From the NCBI GenBank assembly GCA_010279815.1, contig QEOQ01000070.1:478473-542472 (forward strand): a stretch of 64,000 nt of DNA, in the 5' to 3' direction. The notes beneath the pieces were generated by a model. The model searched no databases. It saw only the letters and a list, made by a program, of their open reading frames with translations, and was not told where the DNA came from. Positions 36,415 to 46,527 of the stretch are shown piece by piece (position 1 is the stretch's first letter; every line of letters begins with the position of its first letter). Both the position numbers and the translations under genes were made by a program. This DNA comes from Brachionus plicatilis. Its lineage: Eukaryota > Rotifera > Eurotatoria > Ploima > Brachionidae.

Positions 36415-36740
36415 TCATATTTGAAAAAAAAATACTTTTTTTAAATGATTAATGTATGCTTGGCATTTAGCTGGAGTAATTTTTCTTTGAAACTCTAAAA
36501 TTGCCTCAACTGTTTCTTCATCATTTTGAATATTTCTCTTTCTCACAAATTCTTTCATTTGATTCCAAATCATTTCGATAGGATTCAAATTTGGTGACTT
36601 TTGAGGAGATTTTACCTATTTAAATACAATAAATTAAATAGCTTAGAATTTTTTTATCAAACCCAGTTGATGTCTTTTTTTTCAAAAATTGGGCACACAT
36701 GTATGATTTGTGTTTCGGATCATTATTCTGATGCAGCCTT
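36415..36740 (-). pseudogene. Tc1/mariner transposase, C-terminal half
   Basis: The minus strand reads HQNNDPKHKSYMCAQFLKKK ending DINW (the second catalytic Asp in NNDPKH) at 36736-36663, then, after GTTTGATA...AAATAG of 47 nt with GT-AG borders, VKSPQKSPNLNPIEMIW (36615 downward; the catalytic Glu in NPIE), continuing to LEFQRKITPAKCQAYINHLK and the stop at 36415-36417. Joined, WV-KSPQ-KSPNLNPIE is the exact Tc1-type catalytic core, so the gap is either a real small intron or an insertion. The N-terminal DNA-binding part and first Asp are not readable. Confidence 0.75.
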
Positions 36741-36966
36741 TAGACACAGCCATATTCTTAAATTCCAAACTTTAAAAGAAATTAAGCTAAAATATCCCTT
36801 TAAAGATTTGATATAGGCTGCATTGAATTTTAAATTGTATTTTTTAATTTTAAACATCACAGTTGGTTAGATCATTTTTTAAGTTAAAATAAGTTCCATT
36901 TTTTTAATTTCATTATTTAAAAAAAAATTGAATATTCTAAATTTTTTTATCTTGAAAAATTTTCAA

Positions 36967-37453
36967 ATGGCCTGGTCACCTTATACCAAAAAAGACATAA
37001 ACACACTGGAAAAAGTTCAACACAGAGCCACCAAAGTCTCTCACGAGTTAAGACATCTTCCGTATGAAATAAGATGCAACAGATTAGGCTTATCATCATT
37101 ATTCATCAGAAGAATACGCGGTGATCTAATTCAAAAGTACAAACTCGAAAAAGGTCTAGAAGAAATCAACTGGCACGAAAATCCTAAATGCGGAGAACCT
37201 AGAGGTGGTCATAGAGGGCACTTTAAACGCGAAATAGTGAGATGCTGCAATCAGAGACACGAATTCTTCAACAACAGAATTGCAAACACTTGGAATTCAC
37301 TCCCAAACGAAGTCATAGAATCGCTTAATGTCAAGACTTTCAAGATCAACTTAGACAAACACATTGGTAACTGCCACAGGGTGTCAGTCGCATAGCTGAC
37401 GCGCTCCGCGTGATTCATCACGCTGCAGTTTTAAACTACTACTACTACTACTA
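36967..37453 (+). pseudogene. LINE 3' fragment (RT C-terminus, hairpin, ACT tail)
   Basis: Frame MAWSPYTKKDINTLEKVQHR, then LPYEIRCNRLGLSSLFIRRI, RGDLIQKYK and FFNNRIANTWNSLPNEVIES: the canonical C-terminal end of jockey/CR1-like ORF2. The 5' break is sharp, about 36967, where the open frame turns into low-complexity sequence. After the stop (37393-37395) come a GC hairpin (ACGCGCTCCGCGT) and an ACT simple tail (37433-37453). A classic 5'-truncated LINE insertion, fairly young because 143 codons remain open. Confidence 0.85.
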
Positions 37454-37937
37454 AATGTTTTGGAACCTAGCAGTATGGATTATTTAAAAAAATAATAATT
37501 GATAATAATTTAATTGAATCTATTTTTGAAACTAAAATATCATTAAACTTTTTATTAAGTTTTTTTTAAAACGTTAACTTATTATTTTAGATTTTGTATT
37601 GGGAATTGAATTTTTATTAATTATTATTTCAGATATGAATTCAAAGGGTCTTGTGTTGGCAGAATTCCATTTTGAGCTTGATGATGAAAATTGATAAAAA
37701 AATTTAATCTTCAAAAGTAGTCATCCCTTTAACACATTTTAACTTTACCCCATCTTACCATATTTTTTTTTGTCATGTAAATTCTAATAAGGGACAAATT
37801 ATTGCTCCCTGGAAATAAATAAATGAAAGAAGAACAGAAAAAAATTTACAAAAATTTTATTAAAATAATTAAAACTTGAATAGATAAAAATATAAATATG
37901 GCTTTCTTTTTTTTGAATATAAATACTAGTGTAAAAT
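37454..37937. other. intergenic stretch
   Basis: AT-rich 3' flank of the channel gene; nothing else seen. Confidence 0.4.
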
Positions 37938-40900
37938 TTACTTATTTTTTCTCGGATTATCACTTGGCACATCTTGTGTCAACTCGACCACTGATTTATT
38001 CGTGTTTTTCACATCATTATCCTGCTTCAGATCTTCATTTGCTTGCTCTTTGCCTACATGTGAATAGCGCCTATATCGAAACAAAAAGTATGCTATATAA
38101 GTCAAATGAAAAAAGAAATAAAGACTTCCTATAAAAAATAAGGCATATTTGTCTATGCCTCCGACATACTCTTTGTCAATTGATGAAAACAAAACTGAAC
38201 CGATGACAGCGTGCCATGCGCACAATGAAACCAAGAATATCAAGGCCACGATGGCGTATTTGTCTAAAGTAGTTAAATAGGAAACAGTAGGCAGCTTTTG
38301 AGTCACTATCCATCTAAAATTAATTGATGACAAAATTAAAAGACAAGTGGTTTGAATTCTGAAGTGAGGAAAAGAGTGATTGAATGAAAAAGGCACAAAA
38401 CCAAGCGCGCTTATTAGAAATATGAGCATATAAGCATTGTAGATAAAGTATCCGGGACGTCTGGATATGGTTGATGATACGGTAAAGCAAGGCCGTTCCT
38501 GTTGCTTCCAAATATCGTAGATATTCTTTTCGGATGTTTCAATGTGAGGATACAAGTTCCATTCTTGTTGCTGTTGAAAATCGTTTGTGTTTATAGTTGA
38601 CTCAATGTGGGAACTGGGAACAAATTTAACTTCGTTTATGCTTCTTGAAGATGTTATTGTGATACTTAAATTTTGTATATCTTAAATTAATAAATATTAA
38701 TAAACTTTAAAATTTTTATCCAATTTTTTTTTATTTTTAACTGATGAAACATAAAATAAAGCATGAATTAGTCTGTTCATCAGACTGAAAAAAATTATAA
38801 AAAAGTCTATCTAATCTCCACAAATGAACGTCTCCTATCCACAATAAAAAAACTTTTCACCACAAGATGAAAAAACCATACAAAATATTTTAGGCCATTT
38901 TAAACTTTTTTCAGTGAATTAGATAATTTAAAAAAATTGAGAAAAAAAAATTCACCGAAATTACGCAAAAAAAAATTTTTAAAAGAGTAAAATTGAGTAA
39001 AATTTTGAAATTTTTGGTAAAGATGGGTTAAAATAATATATGGTTTATTTTAAATAATTGATTTAATGGTTAGATTAGTCTCTATTTTTCTAATTACGAA
39101 TGAAATCACCTTTTAAAAAATTTAAAAAAAAACTTATTATCATAAGATTTTTTTTACTTTTTCAAGAATTCTCAAAAATTACAGAATAATTTAAGAAAAA
39201 ATTTCCAAGATAATTTAAATGAGACCATGGCTTTTTACGGAAAAATAGATTTTGAAAAATACTTAGAAATTTTAAAATGGCCTAAAAAATAGGATTTTTT
39301 TGGCAGTTTTGTTTTTACGTAACTTTTCGAAAAATTAGGTAAAATTACCAAAAACCTTAGTATCAAATCAACACTCTACATATAAGTTTAATGATTATTA
39401 AATTTTAAATTTAAAAAAGATTTGTTTGCAAATATTTTGTCAAATTTGGCTATTGTATAAAGCTTGTTAAAAGACGACGAGTTTTTTAATAAACAAAGCA
39501 TCGTAGACCAAAAGATGCCGAAAAATGGTATTCAAACGGATAATTAGTAAAATTTTCTTTTTTTTAAGAAATTTAAAGACAAAATTACATATTTAGTAAC
39601 GATTTATATACTTAAATTAAAAATGATTTATATTTTATTTTGAATTTATCATTAATAAATATTTTATTCCTTAAATACAAATTTTTTGTGTAAATAAGGT
39701 ATTTGTGGAGAGTTAATATTGTCTCTCATAAATTAAGTCAATAACTGCTCTTAATCAATAAAACTTTTTAAAACAAATTTTTTAAAATAGATAAATTTTT
39801 TTATCAATTGATACATTTAAATACAAAAATTAAAATTTTGGTTTTTTTCCTATTAATTTTTAAAAGAACATATTTTTTGGTAGCAGCTAATTAAATCATA
39901 TGAAAAAAAAAAACCAATTTCAATGATACAGTGCCGATTTGACAAGTGGATTTCTGGTAATTTTACGTAAAAATTAGTAAAAATAAAAAGGCCAAAAAAA
40001 GCTCAATTTTTTGAATTTTTTATTATTTTCCATTTTTACCAAAATTTACGTAAAAATTAGTAAATAATAGTAAAAAAAATAAACTTTTGGTAAAATATAA
40101 ACATATAAATAGGAACTAATTTTTTCAAAATTTATTAGAAAATAATAAAAAATTCAAAAATTGAGCTTTTTTTGGCCTTTTCATTTTTACTAATTTTTAC
40201 GTAAATTAACGTAAAATTACCAGAAATCCACTTGTCATGCTACTTGATCAGTTATACTTAGAGGAACAGGTGTGAATGTCATTTTATTCTTTATTTCAAA
40301 AATTTTCTTGTAATTAAATTAAATGTTATCTTTTAATTGACAACATTTATATACTGAAGAATAAAATTATCTGCTAATCAATTTATTTTGCTACTAAGAA
40401 AAATAATTTTCTACAATATTTTTATCTACTAAAAATTAGATACTATAAAATATAATTAGCTGCTACCAAAAAACTAAGCCATTTTTAAAATATATAAAAA
40501 ATTTTGAAAAATTTTTGAAATGAATTTTAAATTTAACACATATAATGCACTTGACTTCAAAAACAAACTTTTGAGTGATAACATTTTGTTAAATATCGTA
40601 ATTGTTGTCACTAATTTGTTATTTTAAAAATAATGGAAAGATGATTTTAGAATTAACCAAAATTCATTTTAAAAATTGAGTTGAATAATTATTTTTTTAT
40701 TCATTAACTAAATAAATTTTAAACACAAATTTTTGGTTTTGTGAAATTCTGTACAAAATGATAAAAAGAACAGAAAAAAATGTAAAAATATTGAATAACT
40801 TTTTGTCTAAATGCTTAAACTTAATTCTGTAAATGCAACTTAGTGCATCATTCAAAGTTGCATCAAATATCAAGGTCTGCTAAATTTGCAGAGTTTAGCA

Positions 40901-43115
40901 GAAATTAAATTTCAATATAATCGAGCGTAGGGCATTTTGCAGAGATTTTGCACATCATTAGCAGACTTTTAAAGTTGATGTGATGCAACTTTTAATGTTG
41001 CACCATTCTGCAATCACAGAATTAATTTTAAACTTTTTGAAAAAAAAATATTGAATTTTTTTGCACTTAGTTCTGTTCTTCTGTTCTGAACTTCACAAAA
41101 CCCAAATTTTTAATTGTAAAAAATTTTTTATTTACCTCTCAAAAATTTAGATGAGCAAGATTTTGGACTTAATAGAAATAGGAAAAAAAAATTAATTTTT
41201 AAAAACTAAATAAATACTAAATAACTAATTTTTTTACATTTAATTCAGGTATCTTGATGATCAATTAAAAATATCATATCAATTCGAAGAGTTTATCTTT
41301 AAATATTAAAATTAATCTTTAAATTTATTTAAATAATTTAAATGTAAGGTGCTTTACATGCTATATTGATTTAAAAAATAAAATAATTTTAAAAAAAAAT
41401 ATTTTCTCAATCCATTGATAAAATTGATTTTTAAAATTTAATTTTATAAACTGATTTTTTGTAGAGTTTATTTTTAAATTTTTTATTTCAAAAGTATTTG
41501 TAACTAGCATTCAAAATTAAGAATAAAATTTAAAATTCAGAAATTAAATTCCAAATAAGCAATTAAATGAAAAGGTCGATCTTTCCTACGAATATTTTCG
41601 AAATGGAAAATTTATTTTTTTTTAAATCTACATAACATGTAAAGCACTTTACATTAAAATTATTTAAATAAATTCAAAGATTAATTTTAATATTTAAAGA
41701 TAAACTCTTCGAATTGAAATAATATTTTTAATTGATGATCAACTTCAAGATGCCTTAATTCAAAACATTATAAAATTTTTAGAGTTAGCTTAGTAAAAAG
41801 ATTACTAAACAACAGCTAGAATGATTGGGCTAAAGAAAATTAGGCAAAATATTCTATGTAATTAACTTAATTTTTGGATACCTTTAACTTTTTATTAGCC
41901 GTAATTGATGCATACAATACTTATAGAATGAAAAATAATTCAAATTATTAGTCTAAAATTCATTTAAAAAATTTGAGACTAGTTATTTTTGTGAAAAATT
42001 TTTATTTCTGTCTAAATAATTTTCAGTTAATATTTTAATCAAACTTAAGCTTGGATTTTTTTTAATTTTTTGATTAAAAAACTTTTTAACAAGAAATTAA
42101 TTTAATAAAATTGTACTTTTTATAAGAGATAAAATTTCTTAATCGGAAAAATTATCAAAAATATTTTTAAAGACAGTAAAGTTACAATCAATAGAGCAGA
42201 TATATGAAAAAAAGATACCAAGACTGAATTAGAGTTGTTCAAAAGTCAAGCTTAATGACTTGACTCGGAAATTTTTACAAGTCAAGTGACTCACTTAAAT
42301 TTGAAAGGGCTTTAGAATGACTTTTTTTTTTACCTCTGTACAAGTCTGAACTGAATCTAGATTATTTTAAATATTTTCCATCTTAAATTTAAGTTTTAAT
42401 TACAGAAAAAATTAAAATTTCATTTTCCCTTTCTAAACTTAGCTTAGTTTTAGTTCAGAAAAAAAATTTTCTTTAGAAAAAAATATCAAAATTTAAATTT
42501 TTTTTAAATTAGAAAATAATAAACTTTAAATATATTACCTAAAGGAAAATCCCACAATTCCAGTTTTTCCCAAAATATTCCCTTGATATTTCTCATTTCA
42601 AAAATGCGAGTTTTGTCACCATCTCTTTCCACCCGGTACTTGATGTCTTGCTTGAGATTTCCAACTGCATTTTCGATATAAATCTCCGGCTCCCAATTGG
42701 ACCTAGGGTCAAAAGCTAAATTGGCATCTACCGAGTCATCCTCCCAACTGGCTTCAAAGTACGCATCAGCCTGAAATCTTTCCTTGACATTGTCTATTTC
42801 GCCAACGCGCAAAAATATCAAATAAATTTGAACCGTAACCGGTGCAGTTTTTTTTATATTCTCATTATTGATATACAAATTAAGCTTTAAGTTAGCAGCT
42901 TGTATAAGATTATGTATGGCTTGCAGACGCTTCTTGTAGTCTTCCACACTGAGCTGACTTGTTAGGTCCTCACTGATTTTTGCCTGGTTTTCGTTGAAGC
43001 TTGAATCCTTGGAGTTATTCAACTTTTTCCGGTTGAAAACGTTTCTCTCGTTGGTAAAATTATTGCTTGAGCCGTTTGCCGGCTTAAGCATGGACTGAGT
43101 CACTACCAAATCCAT
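37938..43115 (-). CDS. Cys-less pentameric ligand-gated ion channel, 2 exons, 439 aa
   Basis: Exon 1 (43115-42539) and exon 2 (38680-37938) join in phase (1320 bp) across a 3.86-kb GT-AG intron. Residues ~85-265 form the ligand-binding beta-sandwich: VQIYLIFLRVGEID, DAYFEASWEDD and a WDFPLDIQNLSITI segment, the counterpart of FPFDxQxC. The two cysteines of the Cys-loop are absent, as in prokaryotic ELIC/GLIC. Four membrane spans follow at ~270-290, 299-318, 333-354 and 370-392, then a charged tail ending DNPRKNK. Length is right for the family. No signal peptide is visible at MDLVVTQSML; a further 5' exon cannot be excluded. Ligand and ion selectivity cannot be read. Several MITEs sit in the intron. 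Confidence 0.85.
39240..39372. mobile_element. right end of a Tc1/mariner-type MITE
   Basis: The inverted end reads GTGTTGATTTGATACTAAGG and runs into GTAAAATTACC and ACGTAACTTTTCG words of the 7674 family. The left end was not located with confidence (possibly near 38900). Inside the channel-gene intron. Confidence 0.4.
39929..40250. mobile_element. Tc1/mariner-type MITE in the channel-gene intron
   Basis: Left end CAGTGCCGATTTGACAAGTG preceded by TA. Inverted arms of ~120 bp with ACGTAAAAATTAGTAAAAAT words pair with ATTTTTACTAATTTTTACGT on the right. The last ~20 bp of the right end have decayed (CTTGTCATGCTACTTG). Confidence 0.6.
40735..41102. mobile_element. Mutator-like MITE, 368 bp, perfect 9-bp target duplication
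   Basis: Ends GGTTTTGTGAAATTC and, inverted, GGTTTTGTGAAGTTC. CAAATTTTT occurs directly on both sides (40726-40734 and 41103-41111). The interior is rich in TGCAACTT and TTGCAGAG words in both orientations. In the channel-gene intron. Confidence 0.8.
41248..41754. mobile_element. GGCATCTTGAAG-family MITE, copy 1, perfect 8-bp duplication
   Basis: Ends GGTATCTTGATGATCAATT and AATTGATGATCAACTTCAAG-ATGCC. TTAATTCA flanks both sides (41240-41247 and 41755-41762). Arms share GTAAAG and TTTACAT words and ATTAATCTTTAAAT. Homologous to 48351-48845 and 51661-52188. In the channel-gene intron. Confidence 0.85.
42228..42320. mobile_element. partial CAGAGTTG-family (hAT-like) end
   Basis: TAGAGTTGTTCAAAAGTCAA followed by GACTTGACT words, matching the terminal sequence of 62075-62213. 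No partner end close by. Confidence 0.45.
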
Positions 43116-43694
43116 TTTTTTAATTTACTTTCTAAAAAAGTTACGTATTTAGCTGCGAGATTGGAAAACTTGCTAACTAAATTCGAATCACATATTTATC
43201 CATAAATTAACCTCAGAAAGTGAGCTATTTCCATTCGCAGTTTTTTAAACTATAAAGATTATTTGTTAAAATTTATTATCATAAAAAACAATTATCTAAT
43301 AAAAATTATTTATTAGAATCGAATTTAAGGTTAATCTATTTTTAAATGATTTGTATTTGATGTGTTTTTGAAAAAAATTAATAAAAAAGGATCCGTGTGA
43401 ATTTTGTGAATAGGAAGAGCGTCATTTCTTTCAAATAAAAAAATTGATAAAAATTAAAATTAAATTTTATTTAAATTAAATAGATATTTTTTTAAAATAA
43501 AAAAACTTTCTTTAAATAATTTATGGTACAAATAAAAAAAAAATTTTTTCCTTTAAAAGTTACTTTTTTTGTTTTATTTTCAAATTAATTGTAAGCTTTT
43601 ATTCTTAATCATGTTTGATGACGATTAATCGCTGAGGCAGATATAAAGATCAACTAAGAAAATGAGAAATATAAAAAGTTCCCAATTGACTTGA

Positions 43695-43735
43695 GACTCA
43701 AAAACAACTCTTAAGTTAAGAGTTGTTTTTGAGTC
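43695..43735. repeat. 41-bp perfect palindrome
   Basis: Arms GACTCAAAAACAACTCTTAA and its exact complement around a single G. The ACAACTC core matches inverted ends of the CAGAGTTG element family, so it may be a minimal head-to-head remnant. ~580 bp upstream of the channel-gene start codon. Confidence 0.7.
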
Positions 43736-44039
43736 ATTTTGAAAATTTTTTGAAAAAATTATATTTTAATGTTCGATTTACATTAAAATCAAAGTTGGTC
43801 AAAAGTGAGATTTTGATATCAAAATATTTCTAGAATCAAGTTGAGTCAAAACTTCGACTTTATATTTTTATTTTTTTGAAAGGAAAATTGATTGATTTCG
43901 ATTTAAATTATGTTTATTATCCATATAAAATTTTTTTTTAAATATTATTTGAAGTCAACGTCTGAGTGACTCTGAAATTGGAGATTCAGATTTCTTTTAA
44001 GTGAATCAATTTTTCTTACAAAAAGATAGCAATAAACTA

Positions 44040-44092
44040 AAAAAATATCTCAAGTCAAATTTTTGACTTGACTTTGATTTTGACCAACTCTG
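44040..44092. mobile_element. partial CAGAGTTG-family end
   Basis: TTGACTTGACTTTGATTTTGACCAACTCTG is the inverted end of the hAT-like family; the pattern is CAAGTCAAA...GACCAACTCTG. Partner end not assigned. Confidence 0.45.
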
Positions 44093-44884
44093 ATTAAAAT
44101 ATCTCTATAAGATTTATTAACTAAAAAATTTTTGATCATGATTTTTTTAAGAGCATCTTTTTTAAAATATCGTTAATTCATTGAGTTTAAATGTAAAAAC
44201 ATGAATAATTTTTAAATTGTATTGAAAAAGTTCAATATAAAAAAAAAATGTTTCGGTTCAATAAAAAAATAACTTAAACATTTTCTTATTATCTATTATG
44301 CCGAAAACCATAAACAATAGGAAGATATATTAATTTCGAGACTAAAAATGACTTTTTTTTAAATTTAAGCTGGTAAATTTTTGAAAATTATTGCAAAAAA
44401 TTTTGTTAATAACTTTTTATTAAAGGGTTCAAATTTCAAAATCATTTTAATTTATTATGTCTGGTACTTTAGTTAATGATTAGGGGCACTTAATAATAAT
44501 TTTTTTCATGTGCAAAAATAAAAATTTAACTTGAATAAAATTGAATATGTCTTTTGATTTGATTGATTAAAAAAATGTTTTGATAAAAAATAAGTATAGC
44601 AAAACATTTCGCTCAATGTTGAAATTTTTTTTGAAAATTATTAAAATTATAGTCTTATTAGAAAATATTTTTAAAAATTGATCAATTTTTTCTCGAATTT
44701 CTAATGTTTGAAATCTACCGTAATAAATTTGGAAAATTCAAATATTAATTTTTTTTTTTTAAATCTAGTCAAATTTAGAATTTCCATTAATATAAATTAT
44801 AATTAAAAACTATTTATATACATTTTACTCTTTAGTCAAGTAATTTTTTTAACTTTGGATTAGATTCAGGGCTAAAAAATAAAT

Positions 44885-44990
44885 GCTTTTTAAATATCAA
44901 AAAAATAGCCTAATGGTTATAAATGTGGAGTTAAAATTAGAAAATCGAAGATTCAATCTTTTCTTCTCACTTCTTCAATAAATTTACAAA
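44885..44990 (+). repeat. possible tRNA-derived SINE remnant
   Basis: ATAGCCTAATGGTTA resembles a polymerase III A box, and AGATTCAATCT, 40 bp further, resembles a B box (GWTCRANNC); an A/T tail follows. Stems are too decayed for a functional tRNA. Confidence 0.35.
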
Positions 44991-45214
44991 AAATTGGGAC
45001 AAAATTAAAAATATTTACTTTGTTATGCTTGTTGAAATTTGCAACTATTTTTTTTTTATTAAGCTAAAAAATTTAATTGCTTCATTTAAAAAAAATTAAA
45101 GCAAAAAGCTAATGTATCAACTTTGATATCCCAAAAGATAAATTTTACAAAGAATTCAAAAATAATGACTGAAAATATTGATTTAAAAATTTTCAAAAAA
45201 ATCTCTGAGATTGT

Positions 45215-45610
45215 TTTGGTACACCTGAGCTATGGCTGCAATATTAACTTCAAAAGAGACTTTGAATGTAGTAAAAAAAGCACTAAGTAGAAATGCCAAT
45301 CCGGTACCATGTGAGATTTGTGGATAATTAATTAAAAATATTAAAGGAGTAAAATTACAGCAAAAAAACATAAAAATTAAAAAAAAATTTTTGACAATTT
45401 ATTTTTTTTTTTCATCAAAATTAACATTTAAATTAATCTTCACATAAATAAAATTAGTTCACGAAAAATTAAATTTTTTTTTTTAATTTACTTTGGACAC
45501 AAAATTTGTGAACAGAAATTTGGTGAACATAAAGTTCACATTTTAAGCAAGATACTCATGGTCACATTTTTTGGTGAACTTCTGTTCACACTTTGGGCAA
45601 AACCCATTGT
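45215..45610 (+). mobile_element. small element with C2H2 mini-ORF, copy 2
   Basis: Diverged homologue of 4340-4770: the same order of mini-ORF, AT spacer, GTGAACA/GTTCACA palindromes, CAAGATACTCATGGTCACAT block and an end near AAAACCC. Confidence 0.55.
45232..45380 (+). pseudogene. C2H2 zinc-finger mini-ORF, copy with internal stop
   Basis: ATG at 45232 reads MAAILTSKETLNVVKKALSR and NPVPCEICG, then TAA, then LIKNIKGVKL. Compared with the copy at 4378 both keep the CxxC knuckle, while the His half is disturbed in each by different lesions. Confidence 0.5.
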
Positions 45611-45804
45611 TTTAAACTGATTTTTTTTTTTTTATCAATCAAATTCAGAAATTTAAAATAAATAAAACTAAAAGTGTTTGCCTTTGAAATTAAAAAATCG
45701 AATCTCTAAAAACATTCTAGTTTATTCTAAAATCGAGAAAATATTTATAAATCTCTAATGAATTTTTTCAATTCTTTCTCAATAAAAAAAATTAATTTTA
45801 AAAT

Positions 45805-45810
45805 TTTATT
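45805..45810 (-). terminator. polyadenylation signal of the 161-aa coiled-coil gene
   Basis: AATAAA on the minus strand 53 nt past the stop codon at 45864-45866. Confidence 0.45.
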
Positions 45811-45863
45811 ATTTATTTTTTAAAAAAATTTTTAATCTAATAAACTATGTACACAATTAAAGA

Positions 45864-46349
45864 TTAATTATTGTGGTCAATTTTTTTATTTTCTTCGGCG
45901 TGGACTAGTTCACCAATAAGAGAAGAATAGACCGAACGGTCCGCTTCTTCAAAACTAAGAGTTCTGTTCTTAAAATCTTCGAGAAACTCTTCTATGAGCT
46001 CAACATTTTTTTTTAGCTCAAGCAACCTATTATGTATGCTTTCCTTCTTTGCCAGATCTGTGCCACAGTTGGCATATTCCTGCTTCAATTCAACAAATTG
46101 CCTATAGTACTCATTTTTGTGCTGGATAAGTGGACTGTCATCAGCCAAAGCGGCCAAATTTTTTTCCTTTTCCTCCTTAATTCGCGCCATTAGCTCATCA
46201 CGACTGTTTTTTAGTGCCTCTGGTAGCTCCATTAACAAAGTCTCAGTGCGCACATCAATCTGAGTCTGAATGTTCTCATAATGATCAATGATCTCTTTTC
46301 TTAGATTAGACTCATTGTTGTTCATTGTGGCAAACAATAAAATTTTCAA
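45864..46349 (-). CDS. small coiled-coil protein, 161 aa
   Basis: Complete intronless frame with good codon use. Hydrophilic and helical throughout: heptad-like stretches RKEIIDHYENIQTQIDVRTE, then KEEKEKNLAALADD and NRLLELKKNVELIEEFLEDF. The pattern resembles the coiled-coil linker of TRIM/NHL-type proteins, but no RING, B-box or NHL domain is present. The upstream ATG gives MKILLFATMNNNESN; the second ATG (46325) gives MNNNESN and would be the better start if the short hydrophobic lead is not translated. It lies 178 bp downstream of the GH18 gene on the same strand. Function unknown. Confidence 0.65.
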   Translation of the reverse strand: MKILLFATMNNNESNLRKEIIDHYENIQTQIDVRTETLLMELPEALKNSRDELMARIKEEKEKNLAALADDSPLIQHKNEYYRQFVELKQEYANCGTDLAKKESIHNRLLELKKNVELIEEFLEDFKNRTLSFEEADRSVYSSLIGELVHAEENKKIDHNN

Positions 46350-46485
46350 GCTCAGTCAAAAATAAAATGTGTCAAATTACTATCTTTTTATAGTCATTTT
46401 TTGTATACCCATAAATATATTAAATTTGAATTAAATTAAAATTTTTTAATTTTTTTGCTAGTACTCAGCTATATTAAATATGTTT

Positions 46486-46491
46486 TTTATT
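46486..46491 (-). terminator. polyadenylation signal of the GH18 gene
   Basis: AATAAA on the minus strand ~37 nt beyond the stop codon at 46528-46530. Confidence 0.45.
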
Positions 46492-46527
46492 ATAATTATT
46501 TATTACAAATTTAAAGGTATCCTTTAA

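Noticed and set aside
36074..39372. A single 3.3-kb Tc1/mariner element from the 36074 end to the 39372 end
   Set aside because: It would contain a LINE and exon 2 of the channel gene; the ends more likely belong to different insertions.
42228..44092. One large hAT-like element spanning channel-gene exon 1
   Set aside because: The two half-ends are inverted, but their flanks do not match as a target duplication and they enclose a host exon; better seen as separate decayed copies.
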